Of a DNA stretch of 64,000 bases, positions 1 through 8,690 are shown piece by piece. A model generated the notes under the pieces. It was not told the origin of the DNA and did not search any database. It saw nothing but the letters and a program-made list of their open reading frames with translations. Source of the stretch: DASXKD01 sp963734725 (GTDB taxonomy: Bacteria > Actinomycetota > Actinomycetes > Streptosporangiales > Streptosporangiaceae); the NCBI GenBank assembly GCA_963734725.1, contig CAVTIX010000018.1:124001-188000 (forward strand), given 5' to 3'. How positions within the stretch are numbered: position 1 is the stretch's first letter; the number at the start of each line of letters is the position of its first letter. A program made the translations under genes and the position numbers.

Positions 1-97
1 CCGGGCGATCATGGAGACACTGACCGGGATCAAGCGCGCCGGGGCGAGCATCATCCTCAGCTACTGGGCCGCTGAGGTAGCCCGCCGTCTCCGCTAA
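1..97 (+). CDS. hemB: Delta-aminolevulinic acid dehydratase (porphobilinogen synthase), C-terminal end
   Basis: The reading frame entering the window (frame from base 2) gives about 31 residues and stops at TAA 95-97. The residues contain the HemB C-terminal pattern ETLTGIKRAGASIILSYWA followed by a basic end, the last strand and helix of the ALA dehydratase barrel. HemB condenses two 5-aminolevulinates to porphobilinogen in tetrapyrrole synthesis. The call is supported by hemL about 2.5 kb downstream on the same strand. The catalytic residues lie outside the window, so identity rests on this tail and the context. Confidence 0.82.
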   Translation, partial: RAIMETLTGIKRAGASIILSYWAAEVARRLR

Positions 98-124
98 ACC
101 CCGGTCCGGGCCGTCCGCTCCACG

Positions 125-170
125 TGATCATGACTTTGGGTGTGCTCCCACGCCCCCAAAGTCATGATCA
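125..170. repeat. 46-bp palindromic repeat, copy 1 (TGATCATGA ends)
   Basis: A perfect 16-bp inverted repeat, TGATCATGACTTTGGG at 125-140 and its complement at 155-170, encloses a 14-nt loop. It lies 27 bp after the hemB stop and could act as a terminator, but it has no T-tract. A second 46-bp element with the same ends and related interior lies at 40180-40225, so this looks like a dispersed REP-like repeat rather than only a local terminator. Confidence 0.7.
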
Positions 171-189
171 TGGACGATCACCCGGCGGA

Positions 190-1662
190 TTCAACTGTCG
201 TCGCAACGGTTGATCAGGGAGGTCGTTGTGGCGAAGAACGGGCGTCCGGGGTTGCCGAGGTCGGTGCAGGCGGTGTTTTGGGATGGGGTGCGTGCTGGGT
301 TGGGGGTTGGGGAGGCGGGGCTGGCTGCGGGGGTTGGCTCGAATCTGGCGAAGGTGTGGTTCCGGCAGGCCGGTGGGGTGAAGGCCAACGGGCCGGGCCG
401 GGTGAGTGGGCGGTATTTGTCGGTGGCGGAGCGGGAGGAGATCGCGGTGGGGGTGGCGGCGGGCCAGCCGGTGCGGGCGATTGCGGCGCGGCTGGGGCGT
501 GATCGCGTCCACGGTGAGCCGGGAGGTCCGCCGTAACGGGTGCCGGGGACGGTACCGGGCGCTGGCGGCGCAGGCGCAGGCGGAGTTCCGGGCGCGGCGG
601 CCGAAGACGGCGAAGCTGGCGGGGAATGCGCGGCTGCGCGGGTGGGTGCAGGAGCGGCTGGAGGAGCGCTGGTCCCCGGAGCAGATTAGCGTGATGCTCA
701 GGCGGGAATTTGCGGGCGAGCCGGAGATGTGGGTGTCGCACGAGACGATCTACCAGGCGATCTATGTGCAGGGCCGGGGGGCGCTGCGGCGGGAGCTGGC
801 GGCCTGCCTGCGCACGGGGCGGGCGCTGCGCAAGCCCCGGCGGCGGGAGGGTGAGCGCCGCGGCCGGATCAAGGACATGGTGATGATCAGCGAGCGGCCC
901 GCGGAGGTGGCGGACCGGGCGGTGCCTGGTCACTGGGAAGGAGACCTGATCATCGGGTCGGGTAGCTCGGCGATTGGCACCCTGGTGGAGCGGTCCACCC
1001 GGTTCGTGCTGCTGCTGCACCTGCCCCGCGGGCATGACGCGGCCGCGGTGGCGGCAGCCATGGCCGAGGCGATGAGCACGCTGCCCGCCCAGCTGCGCCG
1101 GTCGCTGACCTGGGACCAGGGCCGCGAAATGGCCTTCCATGCCCAGATCGCCCTGGCTACCGGCCTGGAGGTTTACTTCTGCGACCCGCACTCACCCTGG
1201 CAGCGGGGCAGCAACGAAAACACCAACGGGCTGCTGCGCCAGTACTTCCCCAAGGGCACCAGCCTGGCGGGCCACAGCCGTGAGCACCTGGAGGCGGTCG
1301 CCGCCGAACTGAACGCCCGGCCCCGCAAGACCCTCGGCTGGCGCACCCCGGCCCAGGCCCTCAGCGAAGCCCTGACGGCAGCGGCCTGATGGAGGCGGCT
1401 CGCCGCCGCTCATACCCCAGCAAAGGCGCCGCGCATGCTACGGGCCCGCCCCCCCAGCCTCAAGACTGCTGCGCACCGCTGGCGCGGCCGCCCTTGCGGC
1501 GGGTCTTGACCCCGGGGACCCCTGCGGCCCCTGCGGGCAGCCCAACGCGGCCAGGCCAGGGGCCTGCCCCACCGGCATGCGGCGCCTCGCAGCCCGGCAC
1601 AGGTAGTCTCCGCAGTCAGTGGAAGCAAGCCGCTAGCAGTCATGTTGCGACGACCCATTGAA
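190..1662 (+). mobile_element. IS30-family insertion sequence between hemB and hemL
   Basis: The element carries a frameshifted IS30-type transposase gene. Imperfect terminal inverted repeats are at 190-207 (TTCAACTGTCGTCGCAAC) and 1644-1662, the complement reading TTCAATGGGTCGTCGCAAC, with 11 bp identical inside. A further pair of 15-bp arms matching 14/15 lies outside at 164-178 and 1688-1702, so the true ends may be there. About 250 bp follow the transposase stop before the right repeat. No clear target duplication is seen. Ends are inferred by eye only. Confidence 0.7.
228..1389 (+). pseudogene. IS30-family transposase, frameshifted
   Basis: The N-terminal part starts at GTG 228 behind GGGAGG and encodes the IS30 helix-turn-helix (LSVAEREEIAVGVAAGQPVR, then AIAARLGR). 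The reading frame then leaves the homologous one near 501-507. The homology resumes in the +1 frame with STVSREVRRNG and runs to TGA 1389. The downstream part keeps the DDE core: D in HWEGDLIIG, D in LTWDQGRE and E in NENTNGLLRQYFPKG. Removing one base around 504 would restore a protein of about 386 residues. IS30 transposases are normally made without frameshifting, so this copy is probably inactive, unless the extra base is a sequencing error. Confidence 0.8.
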
Positions 1663-1896
1663 CCCGGGCCCTCAGAAATCGTAGGTAATCGTCCGTGATC
1701 ATGGAGAGCAGCGGACAAGTCATGGTCGGCCGCATCTCTCCGGCGGGCTGTCACGGAGCCCGGGCGGTGCGGGCGCGGCGTGCCCGGACGTCACCGTTCG
1801 GTATCTTCTGGGCCTTACTCAGCGAGGCCGGCTGCATGCCTGCTGCACACCCGGCATCATCGGAATAGCAGCGACCCAAGGGGAGTGGGGCCACCG

Positions 1897-2598
1897 ATGG
1901 TCGAGGTGATGCCGCGGCGCGGACGCCGCGCGGACGCGGGCAGGCAGGCGGCCGCCGCGGTCGAATACGCGCGGCTGGGCTGGCCGGTGTGCCCAGGCGC
2001 GGTCGGGCCACATACGGGCCCGGCCCGGCGCCGGGTGCCCGCGCTGGCCACGCGCGGCCAGCGGCGCAGCAGTGGCCGCGCCTGTTCCTGCGACCGGATC
2101 GGCTGCCCCGCGCCCGGGGCCCACCCGATCTCCGCAGCCTGGCAGATCGAGGCGTCCACGGACCCGGCCGACGCGGCCCGGTGGTGGCGGGAGCGGCCGG
2201 ACGCGAGCATCATCCTGGTCACCGGGCGGGCATTCGACGTATTGGACGTTCCGGCCAGGGCCGGCCTGCTGGCCCTGGAGCGAATCAGCCACTCGCCAGC
2301 AGCCATGGGCCCGGTCGCGCTCAACGCGGACCACCGGGCCCTGTTTTTTGCCACCACCCGTGGCGCGCCCGCCGACGAGGACGAATGGTGGTCCTGCCAC
2401 CTGGACTGCGAGCCGGACAGCTTCACCCCCGTGACCGGGCTGCGCTGGCACTGCCGGGACAGCTACGTGGTGGCCCCGGCGCGCACCGGCCGCGGGCCCG
2501 GGGCACACTGGGTCCGGGACCCCACGGAGTACCGGTTGCCGGACGGCCTGCGGCTCCTGGAGTTCCTCGCCGATGCCTGCGAGGAGGTATTGCGCTGA
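1897..2598 (+). CDS. Bifunctional DNA primase/polymerase (prim-pol)-like protein
   Basis: A 233-residue soluble protein. AVEYARLGWPVCPGA near the start followed by a Cys/His cluster (CSCDRIGCPAPGAHP) resembles the N-terminal prim-pol domain family found in many actinobacteria, where a member often sits beside hemL. Start ATG 1897 has AAGGGGAG 11 bp upstream; an ATG at 1780 in the same frame lacks one. The gene overlaps the hemL start (stop TGA 2596-2598). The acidic catalytic residues of true prim-pols are not clearly visible, so activity is unproven and the role may be regulatory or phage-derived. Confidence 0.7.
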   Translation: MVEVMPRRGRRADAGRQAAAAVEYARLGWPVCPGAVGPHTGPARRRVPALATRGQRRSSGRACSCDRIGCPAPGAHPISAAWQIEASTDPADAARWWRERPDASIILVTGRAFDVLDVPARAGLLALERISHSPAAMGPVALNADHRALFFATTRGAPADEDEWWSCHLDCEPDSFTPVTGLRWHCRDSYVVAPARTGRGPGAHWVRDPTEYRLPDGLRLLEFLADACEEVLR

Positions 2599-3905
2599 GC
2601 CAGGTACCGGATTCCCCCGGCTTGTACCAGCGGGCCTGCGCGATCATCCCGGGCGGGGTCAACTCACCGGTGCGCGCGTTCGGCGCGGTGGGCGGCGAGC
2701 CGGTGTTCATCGCCTCGGGGAGCGGCCCCTATCTCATCGACACCAACGGCACACGGTACGTGGACCTGGTCTGCTCCTGGGGCCCGATGATCCTCGGCCA
2801 CGCGCATCCCGAGGTGCTGGCCGCGGTCACGGCGGCGGCGGGCCGCGGCACCTCGTTCGGCGCCGCCACCCTCGGCGAGGTCGAGCTTGCCGAAGAGATC
2901 GCGGCGCGGGCCCCGGTGGACAAGGTCCGGCTGGTCAACTCCGGTACCGAGGCGACCATGTCCGCGGTGCGGCTGGCCCGTGCGTTCACCGGGCGGCGCC
3001 TGGTGGTGAAGTTCGCCGGCTGCTACCACGGTCACGTGGACGCGCTGCTGGCCGCGGCCGGATCCGGGGTGGCCACGTTCGCCCTGCCCGACAGCCCCGG
3101 GGTGACCGGCGCCGCGGCCGCGGACACGCTCGTCCTGCCCTACAACGACACCGGGGCGGTTGCCGAGGCGTTCGCCGCGCACGGCCCGCAGATCGCCTGC
3201 GTGATCACCGAGGCGTGCCCGGCGAACATGGGCGTCGTGCCGCCCGAGCCCGGGTTCAACGAGGTGCTCGCGGCGCTCACCGCCGAGCACAGCGCGCTGC
3301 TCATCATGGACGAGGTGCTCACCGGGTTCCGGGTGACCAGGTCGGGCTGGTACGGCCGGGAGGGCGTGGCCGGGGACCTGATGACGTTCGGCAAGGTGAT
3401 GGGCGGCGGCCTGCCCTCGGCGGCGTTCGGCGGCCGGGCCCAGATCATGGACCTGCTCGCCCCGCTCGGGCCCGTCTACCAGGCGGGCACGCTGTCGGGG
3501 AACCCGCTGGCCACCGCAGCGGGCCTGGCCACGCTGCGCGCCTGCACCCCGGAGGTGTACGCACGGGTGGATGCGGTAGCCGCCGAGGTGGCCAAGCTCG
3601 CCGCCGAGGCCCTCGTCGCCGCGGGGGCGCCGTTCCGGCGCCAGGAGGCGGGGAATCTTTTCTCGGTGTTCCTGGGAACCACCGGACCGGTGCGGGATTT
3701 CGACGGGGCCCGCCGCCAGTCCAGCGCCGCGTACGCGGCCTTCTTCCATGCCATGCTGGCCGCCGGAATCTACCTGCCGCCCTCGCCGTACGAGGCGTGG
3801 TTCGTCTCCGCCGCGCACGACGACGAGGCGCTGGGCCGTATCGCCGAGGCGCTGCCCGCCGCGGCGCGAGCGGCCGCCTCCGCGCTAGCGAATCCGCCAG
3901 GATGA
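2595..3905 (+). CDS. hemL: Glutamate-1-semialdehyde 2,1-aminomutase
   Basis: A 436-residue class III PLP aminotransferase that converts glutamate-1-semialdehyde to 5-aminolevulinate in the C5 heme pathway. The diagnostic PGGVNSPVRAF motif lies near residue 18, NSGTEATM follows, and the PLP lysine is K267 in MTFGKVMGGG. No ATG, GTG or TTG fits the expected N-terminus. CTG 2595 lies 7 bp after GAGGAGG (2581-2587) and gives MSQVPDSPGLYQRACAIIPG, matching family length. The next in-frame option, TTG 2622, has no ribosome site. The start overlaps the upstream TGA by 3 bp (CTGA), indicating translational coupling. Confidence 0.95.
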   Translation: MSQVPDSPGLYQRACAIIPGGVNSPVRAFGAVGGEPVFIASGSGPYLIDTNGTRYVDLVCSWGPMILGHAHPEVLAAVTAAAGRGTSFGAATLGEVELAEEIAARAPVDKVRLVNSGTEATMSAVRLARAFTGRRLVVKFAGCYHGHVDALLAAAGSGVATFALPDSPGVTGAAAADTLVLPYNDTGAVAEAFAAHGPQIACVITEACPANMGVVPPEPGFNEVLAALTAEHSALLIMDEVLTGFRVTRSGWYGREGVAGDLMTFGKVMGGGLPSAAFGGRAQIMDLLAPLGPVYQAGTLSGNPLATAAGLATLRACTPEVYARVDAVAAEVAKLAAEALVAAGAPFRRQEAGNLFSVFLGTTGPVRDFDGARRQSSAAYAAFFHAMLAAGIYLPPSPYEAWFVSAAHDDEALGRIAEALPAAARAAASALANPPG

Positions 3906-3990
3906 GGGCCGGCCCACGGCGGCCGTGCCGGATCCGGGCGCCGATGGCGGCTCCTCGGGCCACTTGGAGATCCAGTAGGCTGAGCGCGCC

Positions 3991-4623
3991 ATGCCCGACA
4001 CGACGGTGGTTCACCTGCTCCGCCACGGCGAGGTCAGCAACCCCGGCGGAGTTCTCTACGGCCGCCTGCCCGACTTCCACCTCTCACCCGAGGGCGAGCA
4101 CATGGCCAAGGCCGCCGCGGCGTTCCTGGCCGGGCGGGACGTCACGCTGCTGCTGTCATCACCGCTGGAACGGGCGCTGGAGACCGCCGCCCCGGTCGCC
4201 GCGCAGTTCGGCCTCGAAGCGCGGGTGGACGAGCGGCTGATCGAGCCGTGGAACCACTTCGAGGGGGAGCGGTTCGACATCGGGTTCCCCGCGCTGCGCC
4301 GGCCTGCCAACTGGCCGCGCATGGCCAACCCGTTCCGCCCGTCCTGGGGCGAGCCGTACACGGGCATCGCGGCCAGGATGCAGTCGGTCATGACCGACGC
4401 GGCGCAGGAGGCGCGCGGGCACGAGGCGGTCCTCGTCAGCCATCAACTGGCCATCTGGGTGGCCCGCAGGTCGGCCGAGGAACGCCGGCTGTGGCACCAC
4501 CCGGGCCGCCGGGAGTGCGCCCTGGGCAGCGTGACCAGCTTCACCTACACCGACGGCACGATCACCGCCATCAGCTACGCCGAGCCGGCCGGCGGCGGCC
4601 GCGGCGGGGCGCACGGCGCCTGA
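3991..4623 (+). CDS. Histidine phosphatase family protein (phosphoglycerate mutase-like)
   Basis: A 210-residue cytosolic protein with the histidine phosphatase signature LLRHGEVSN, where H12 would be phosphorylated, SSPLERALETA near residue 52 and a second catalytic His at 151 (VSHQL). These enzymes dephosphorylate small metabolites or act as broad phosphatases; the substrate cannot be read from the sequence. In actinobacteria this gene commonly precedes the cytochrome c maturation genes, as here. A start at ATG 3991 fits the domain beginning at residue 5. Confidence 0.88.
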   Translation: MPDTTVVHLLRHGEVSNPGGVLYGRLPDFHLSPEGEHMAKAAAAFLAGRDVTLLLSSPLERALETAAPVAAQFGLEARVDERLIEPWNHFEGERFDIGFPALRRPANWPRMANPFRPSWGEPYTGIAARMQSVMTDAAQEARGHEAVLVSHQLAIWVARRSAEERRLWHHPGRRECALGSVTSFTYTDGTITAISYAEPAGGGRGGAHGA

Positions 4624-4694
4624 GGGCCCGCTCCCAGGAACCACGGATTAGGCCAGCCTGGTGCGCCAGGCCGGCGCCGTACGGGATCAGGGTT

Positions 4695-4713
4695 GGCCTG
4701 GTTTGCCCAGGCC
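4695..4713 (+). terminator. Hairpin downstream of the histidine phosphatase gene
   Basis: GGCCTGG at 4695-4701 and CCAGGCC at 4707-4713 enclose a 5-nt loop. A weaker CCTGG/CCAGG pair lies about 40 bp upstream. Both fall in the gap before the ResA-like gene. There is no T-tract, as is usual for high-GC actinobacteria. Confidence 0.4.
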
Positions 4714-4856
4714 GCGCGGCTCGGCAGCGGGCCGGTGTCATGGCCGGGCGCTGGATCCGGCACAATAGGGCGCGGCACTACCGCTTGTAGGAGATCATTC
4801 TGTCCCGTCTGCCGCGATGCCCGCGCCACGGGGGCATCCTCTCCCAGCCCGGGCCG

Positions 4857-5471
4857 GTGCGCCTGCGCGCCCGCCGCCCGGCTGCCCGGAGCGCTGCCCG
4901 CACGGCCGCGCTCGCGCTCGGGGCTTCGCTGGCGCTGGCCGCCTGTGAGGGCGGGGCGATCGGGCAGAGCACCGCCGCGAGCAACGGGCAGAGCTTTGTG
5001 TCCGGCAGCGCGGGGACCACGGTGTACGGCGCCACCTCCGGCCCGGCCGCGCCCCGGGTCACCGGGACCCTGCTGTCCGGCAGCAAGTTCGCCCTGGCCC
5101 AGTACCACGGCCACGTGGTGGTGGTGAACTTCTGGGGATCCTGGTGCACCCCGTGCCGTGCCGAGGCGCCGCCGCTGGCGCAACTGGCCCGGCAGTTCAC
5201 CCCCCGCGGCGTCCGGTTCCTCGGCGTGGACATCAGGGACAGCCCGGCAACCGCCGAGGCGTTCCAGAGCCGCTTCGGCATCAGCTACCCCAGCCTGAAC
5301 GACCCCGGTGACGAGATCGCGCTGGCCTTCCGGGACACCGTCCCGCCTGCGGGAATCCCGACCACGCTGGTCATCGGGCGCAACGGCCGGATCGCTGCCC
5401 GCGTCATCGGCGAGGTGTCCTACCTGGGCCTGCACGGCCTGATCAGCCAGGCTCTGGCGGCACCGGCATGA
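4857..5471 (+). CDS. resA: ResA/TlpA-like thiol-disulfide lipoprotein for cytochrome c maturation
   Basis: A 204-residue membrane-anchored thioredoxin. The signal peptide ends in the lipobox LAAC (C30), a linker follows, and the redox motif is W96-C-T-P-C100 in NFWGSWCTPCRAE, with a cis-Pro region at PAGIPTT. Proteins of this type reduce apocytochrome c heme-binding cysteines outside the membrane. ResB and CcsB follow, but no ccdA electron donor is found. The start is uncertain: GTG 4857 lacks a ribosome site, whereas TAGGAG at 4788-4793 precedes an in-frame CTG at 4800. Confidence 0.88.
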   Translation: MRLRARRPAARSAARTAALALGASLALAACEGGAIGQSTAASNGQSFVSGSAGTTVYGATSGPAAPRVTGTLLSGSKFALAQYHGHVVVVNFWGSWCTPCRAEAPPLAQLARQFTPRGVRFLGVDIRDSPATAEAFQSRFGISYPSLNDPGDEIALAFRDTVPPAGIPTTLVIGRNGRIAARVIGEVSYLGLHGLISQALAAPA

Positions 5472-5523
5472 TCAGGCCCAGCGACGGTGACCCGGTGACA
5501 CGAGCACGTCGGGAGGCGGCCCG

Positions 5524-7365
5524 GTGACCGAGGTCCGCGTCCCGGCGGCCGCAGGCCACCCAGCCGCAGGCCACCCAGGGGAAGCCACGGGCGAGCCGGG
5601 CCCTCAGGCCCAGGGCCCCGCTCCGCGCGGGCGCAGGCCAGCCTCCGGGGGTCCGTTCGGCATACTGCAATGGGCCAGGTGGGGCTGGCGCCAGCTCACC
5701 TCGATGCGCACCGCGCTGATCCTGCTTTTCCTGCTGGCGCTGGGCAGCGTGCCGGGGTCGGTGCTGCCGCAGCAGGGCATCGACCCGCAGGCGGTGCAGC
5801 AGTACTACGCCGCGCACCCCGTGCTGGCCCCCTGGCTGGCCAGGTTCTCGCTGTTCAACGTGTTCGGTGCGCCCTGGTTCGCGGCGATCTACCTGCTGCT
5901 GTTCGTCTCTCTCGCCGGGTGCGTGGTCCCGCGGACGTTCCGGATGGCCTTCGCGGCACGCCAGCAGCCGCCACGGGCCCCGCGGAACCTGTCCCGGCTG
6001 CCGCTGGTGAGCACCATGGCATCGCCGCTGGCCGCCGACGCCGCGCTGGCCGCGTCGTCAGCGCTGCTGGCGGGCAAGCGGTTCCGGGTGCGCACCGGGG
6101 ACGGCTGGATCTCGGCGGAAAAGGGCTATCTGCGGGAGGCCGGCAACCTGCTGTTCCACCTCGCGCTGCTAGCGCTGCTGGCCGCGGTCAGCATGGGCGG
6201 GCTGTTTGGCTACAAGGCGAACCGTCTGCTCGTCGCCGGGCAGTCTTTTGGAAATACGGTGACCGCGCTGGATCAGTTCCACCCGGGACGGCTGGTATCG
6301 GCGGCGGACCTGCAGCCATTCTCGATCGCGCTGAACTCGTTCAGCGCGCGCTACGTCTCTTCGGGGCCTGACATGGGGCAACCGGCCTCGTTCAACGCCA
6401 ACCTCAGCTACCAATCGCAGCCCGGGGCGGCGACGCAGCGCTACGACCTGCAGGTGAACCACCCGCTGAACGTGGACAACGTGAAGGTGTACCTGATCGG
6501 CCACGGGTACGCCCCGGTGTTCCGGGTCACCGACGGGACCGGCCACGTGGTGTTCAACGGGCCGGTGCCGTTCATCCCGGTCGCCGTGAACAGCCTCATG
6601 TCCGAAGGCGTGGTCAAGGTGCCGGACGCCCGCCCGCAGCAGCTTGGTTTCGCCGGGGTGTTCCTGCCGACCACGGTCGACGTCGGCGGGAAACTGAATT
6701 CGGCGTTCCCCGCGCCGTACCGGCCGGCGGTGAGCCTGGTCTCCTTCGCGGGCAACCTCGGCATGAACAGCGGCGTGCCGCAGTCGGTCTACCAGCTCAA
6801 CACCGCCGGCCTGCACCGGCTGGCGGTCCGGCCGCGGCCGCTGTCGCCAGGGCAGTCGATCCGGCTGCCGCACGGGATGGGCACGCTCACCTTCACCGGG
6901 TACCGGCAGTGGATCAGCCTGGCCATCACCTATGACCCGGGGCAGCTCCCCGCGCTCATCGCCGCCATCGCGGCGCTGGCTGGTCTGCTGGTGTCCTTCC
7001 TGGTCCGCAGGCGCAGGGTGTTCCTGCGCGCCGGGCCGGCGGCGGGGGGAGGCAGCACGGTCGAGTTCGCGGGACTGGCCCGGACCGAGTCGTCGGAGAC
7101 GTTCGGCGCGGAGTTCGCGGATCTCTCGGCGGAGTTGTCGGCCACTTTGGCGGATTCGGGGGAGCGTGGTCCGCACGACGATGCCCCGCCGGGTGCAACC
7201 CCTGCTGGGGAGTATGGTCCGCACGGTGCTGTCCCGGCCGGCGCAACGCCGTCCGTAATATCACCGACGGCCCACCACGACGCGTCTGCGCCCACGACGG
7301 CACCAGACGTGCCGTCTGCAGATGCAGCAATAGACGTGCCCTCAGAAACTGACGAGAGGGAGTGA
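5524..7365 (+). CDS. resB: Cytochrome c biogenesis protein ResB (Ccs1)
   Basis: A 613-residue integral membrane protein, half of the system II heme exporter/ligation complex. TM segments are near 62-80, 119-137 and 209-230, then a large extracytoplasmic region (about 230-475), then a fourth TM near 476-496. The last 110 residues are a low-complexity Ala/Pro/Thr-rich tail not typical of ResB. GTG 5524 was chosen because the conserved part begins about 40 residues later. The stop overlaps the beginning of ccsB, supporting co-translation. Confidence 0.93.
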   Translation: MTEVRVPAAAGHPAAGHPGEATGEPGPQAQGPAPRGRRPASGGPFGILQWARWGWRQLTSMRTALILLFLLALGSVPGSVLPQQGIDPQAVQQYYAAHPVLAPWLARFSLFNVFGAPWFAAIYLLLFVSLAGCVVPRTFRMAFAARQQPPRAPRNLSRLPLVSTMASPLAADAALAASSALLAGKRFRVRTGDGWISAEKGYLREAGNLLFHLALLALLAAVSMGGLFGYKANRLLVAGQSFGNTVTALDQFHPGRLVSAADLQPFSIALNSFSARYVSSGPDMGQPASFNANLSYQSQPGAATQRYDLQVNHPLNVDNVKVYLIGHGYAPVFRVTDGTGHVVFNGPVPFIPVAVNSLMSEGVVKVPDARPQQLGFAGVFLPTTVDVGGKLNSAFPAPYRPAVSLVSFAGNLGMNSGVPQSVYQLNTAGLHRLAVRPRPLSPGQSIRLPHGMGTLTFTGYRQWISLAITYDPGQLPALIAAIAALAGLLVSFLVRRRRVFLRAGPAAGGGSTVEFAGLARTESSETFGAEFADLSAELSATLADSGERGPHDDAPPGATPAGEYGPHGAVPAGATPSVISPTAHHDASAPTTAPDVPSADAAIDVPSETDERE

Positions 7366-7370
7366 GGCTT

Positions 7371-8498
7371 GTGCCTCCTGTGAATATTGGGCTCGCTCAG
7401 CTCAGCGATCATTTCCTGCTGGCGACGGTGTTCTTCTACGCGCTGGCCGTGCTGGCCTTCGCCGGGGACTTCGCTTTTGGGCGCCGCGCGGCGCCGCGCG
7501 TGGCTGAGAAGCAGACGGACGCTGGGGTGGTGGCCGAGCGGGCCCGGGTCGCCGTGGCCGCCGGGGTCGCCGCACCGGCGGCGGATGCCCCAGGGCATGT
7601 CACCGAGGCCGGGGAGACCGCTGAGACGGCGGAGACCGTGGTCCCGGCTCAGGCGGCTGCCAGAGCTGGCGGCGGCGCGGACGGTGGGCCGGGGGTGGTG
7701 GCGGCTAGCCGGTGGCGGGCGAGCGGCGCGCCTGCCGGGCCGTGGGTCCGGGCCGCGCTCGCCCTGACCGTGATCGGGCTCGTCACCCAGATCCTGGGCA
7801 TCGCCACCCGCGGGCTGGCCGAGCACCGGGTGCCGTGGGGCAACATGTACGAGTTCGTCATGGCGATCACGTGCGCCGCGGTGATCGCGTTCCTGCTGCT
7901 GCTGATCCGGTTCCGCGTCTACTCGGTCGGGCTGTTCCTCATGGCGCCGATCGTGCTGGCGCTCGGCCTGTGCGCCACCGTCCTGTACACCGCGGCCGGC
8001 CCGCTCGTCCCCGCGCTGCACTCTTACTGGATCTGGATCCACGTCACAACGATGACCGTGGCCATCGGGTCCTACATCGTCGCGGCGGTCCTGACCGTCC
8101 TGTACCTGATCGCGGACCGGCACACGAGGCGGAACGCGGCCGACCCCGGGGCCGGGCTCGGCGCGGTGCTGCACCGGCTTCCCCCGGCCGACGCCCTGGA
8201 CCGGCTCTCCTACCGGACCGTGATCTTCGCGTTCCCGATCTGGACGTTCGCGATCATCGCCGGGGCGATCTGGGCGGACCAGGCCTGGGGCAGGTACTGG
8301 GGCTGGGACCCCAAGGAGACGTGGGCGTTCATCACCTGGGTGGTGTACGCCGGGTACCTGCACGCCCGGGCCACGGCCGGCTGGCGCGGCCGCAAGGCGG
8401 CCTACATCCAGCTCATCGGGTTCGCCAGCCTCGTGTTCAACCTGGTCGGTGTCAACCTCTGGATCACCGGCCTGCACAGCTACGCCGGCATCAACTAG
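7371..8498 (+). CDS. ccsB: Cytochrome c biogenesis protein CcsB/CcsA (ResC)
   Basis: A 375-residue polytopic protein carrying the heme-handling signature WGRYWGWDPKETWAF at about residues 306-320 and several TM helices after an Ala-rich cytoplasmic stretch. It partners ResB to deliver heme to apocytochrome c. GTG 7371 sits 8 bp after AGGGAG; GTG 7362, overlapping the resB stop, is an alternative. The TAG stop (8496-8498) coincides with the first bases of a MITE, so the natural stop appears to have been the insertion site without loss of coding sequence. Confidence 0.94.
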   Translation: MPPVNIGLAQLSDHFLLATVFFYALAVLAFAGDFAFGRRAAPRVAEKQTDAGVVAERARVAVAAGVAAPAADAPGHVTEAGETAETAETVVPAQAAARAGGGADGGPGVVAASRWRASGAPAGPWVRAALALTVIGLVTQILGIATRGLAEHRVPWGNMYEFVMAITCAAVIAFLLLLIRFRVYSVGLFLMAPIVLALGLCATVLYTAAGPLVPALHSYWIWIHVTTMTVAIGSYIVAAVLTVLYLIADRHTRRNAADPGAGLGAVLHRLPPADALDRLSYRTVIFAFPIWTFAIIAGAIWADQAWGRYWGWDPKETWAFITWVVYAGYLHARATAGWRGRKAAYIQLIGFASLVFNLVGVNLWITGLHSYAGIN

Positions 8499-8676
8499 GG
8501 CGCGTCCCGTAGATCTATGCCGTCGCGAGCGGCCGCATGAAGGGGAATGGGGAGGCGGGTGGAGATCGCAAGGCGGAGGAGGCGCCCATAGCGGAGCTAT
8601 GGGCGACGACGACAACGCCGCGAGGCGCCCGTCCGGCGGACACGCAGCAGGCTGGATGATCTATGGGGCATGCCCT
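8496..8676. mobile_element. MITE copy A (long form, about 181 bp)
   Basis: The left end reads TAGGGCGCGTCCCGTAGATC and the right end GATCTATGGGGCATGCCCTG; they are imperfect inverted repeats of about 20 bp. The interior shares long stretches with copies D and E, including an 8-bp perfect stem CCCATAGC/GCTATGGG with a 3-nt loop. No transposase is encoded. The left TAG is the stop codon of ccsB. Five related elements occur in this window. Confidence 0.85.
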
Positions 8677-8690
8677 GACCCTGGACCGGG

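Noticed and set aside
228..1389. Programmed +1 frameshift for IS30 transposase expression.
   Set aside because: No slippery sequence is visible at the junction, and IS30-family transposases are normally encoded by one frame; a simple one-base insertion is the easier explanation.
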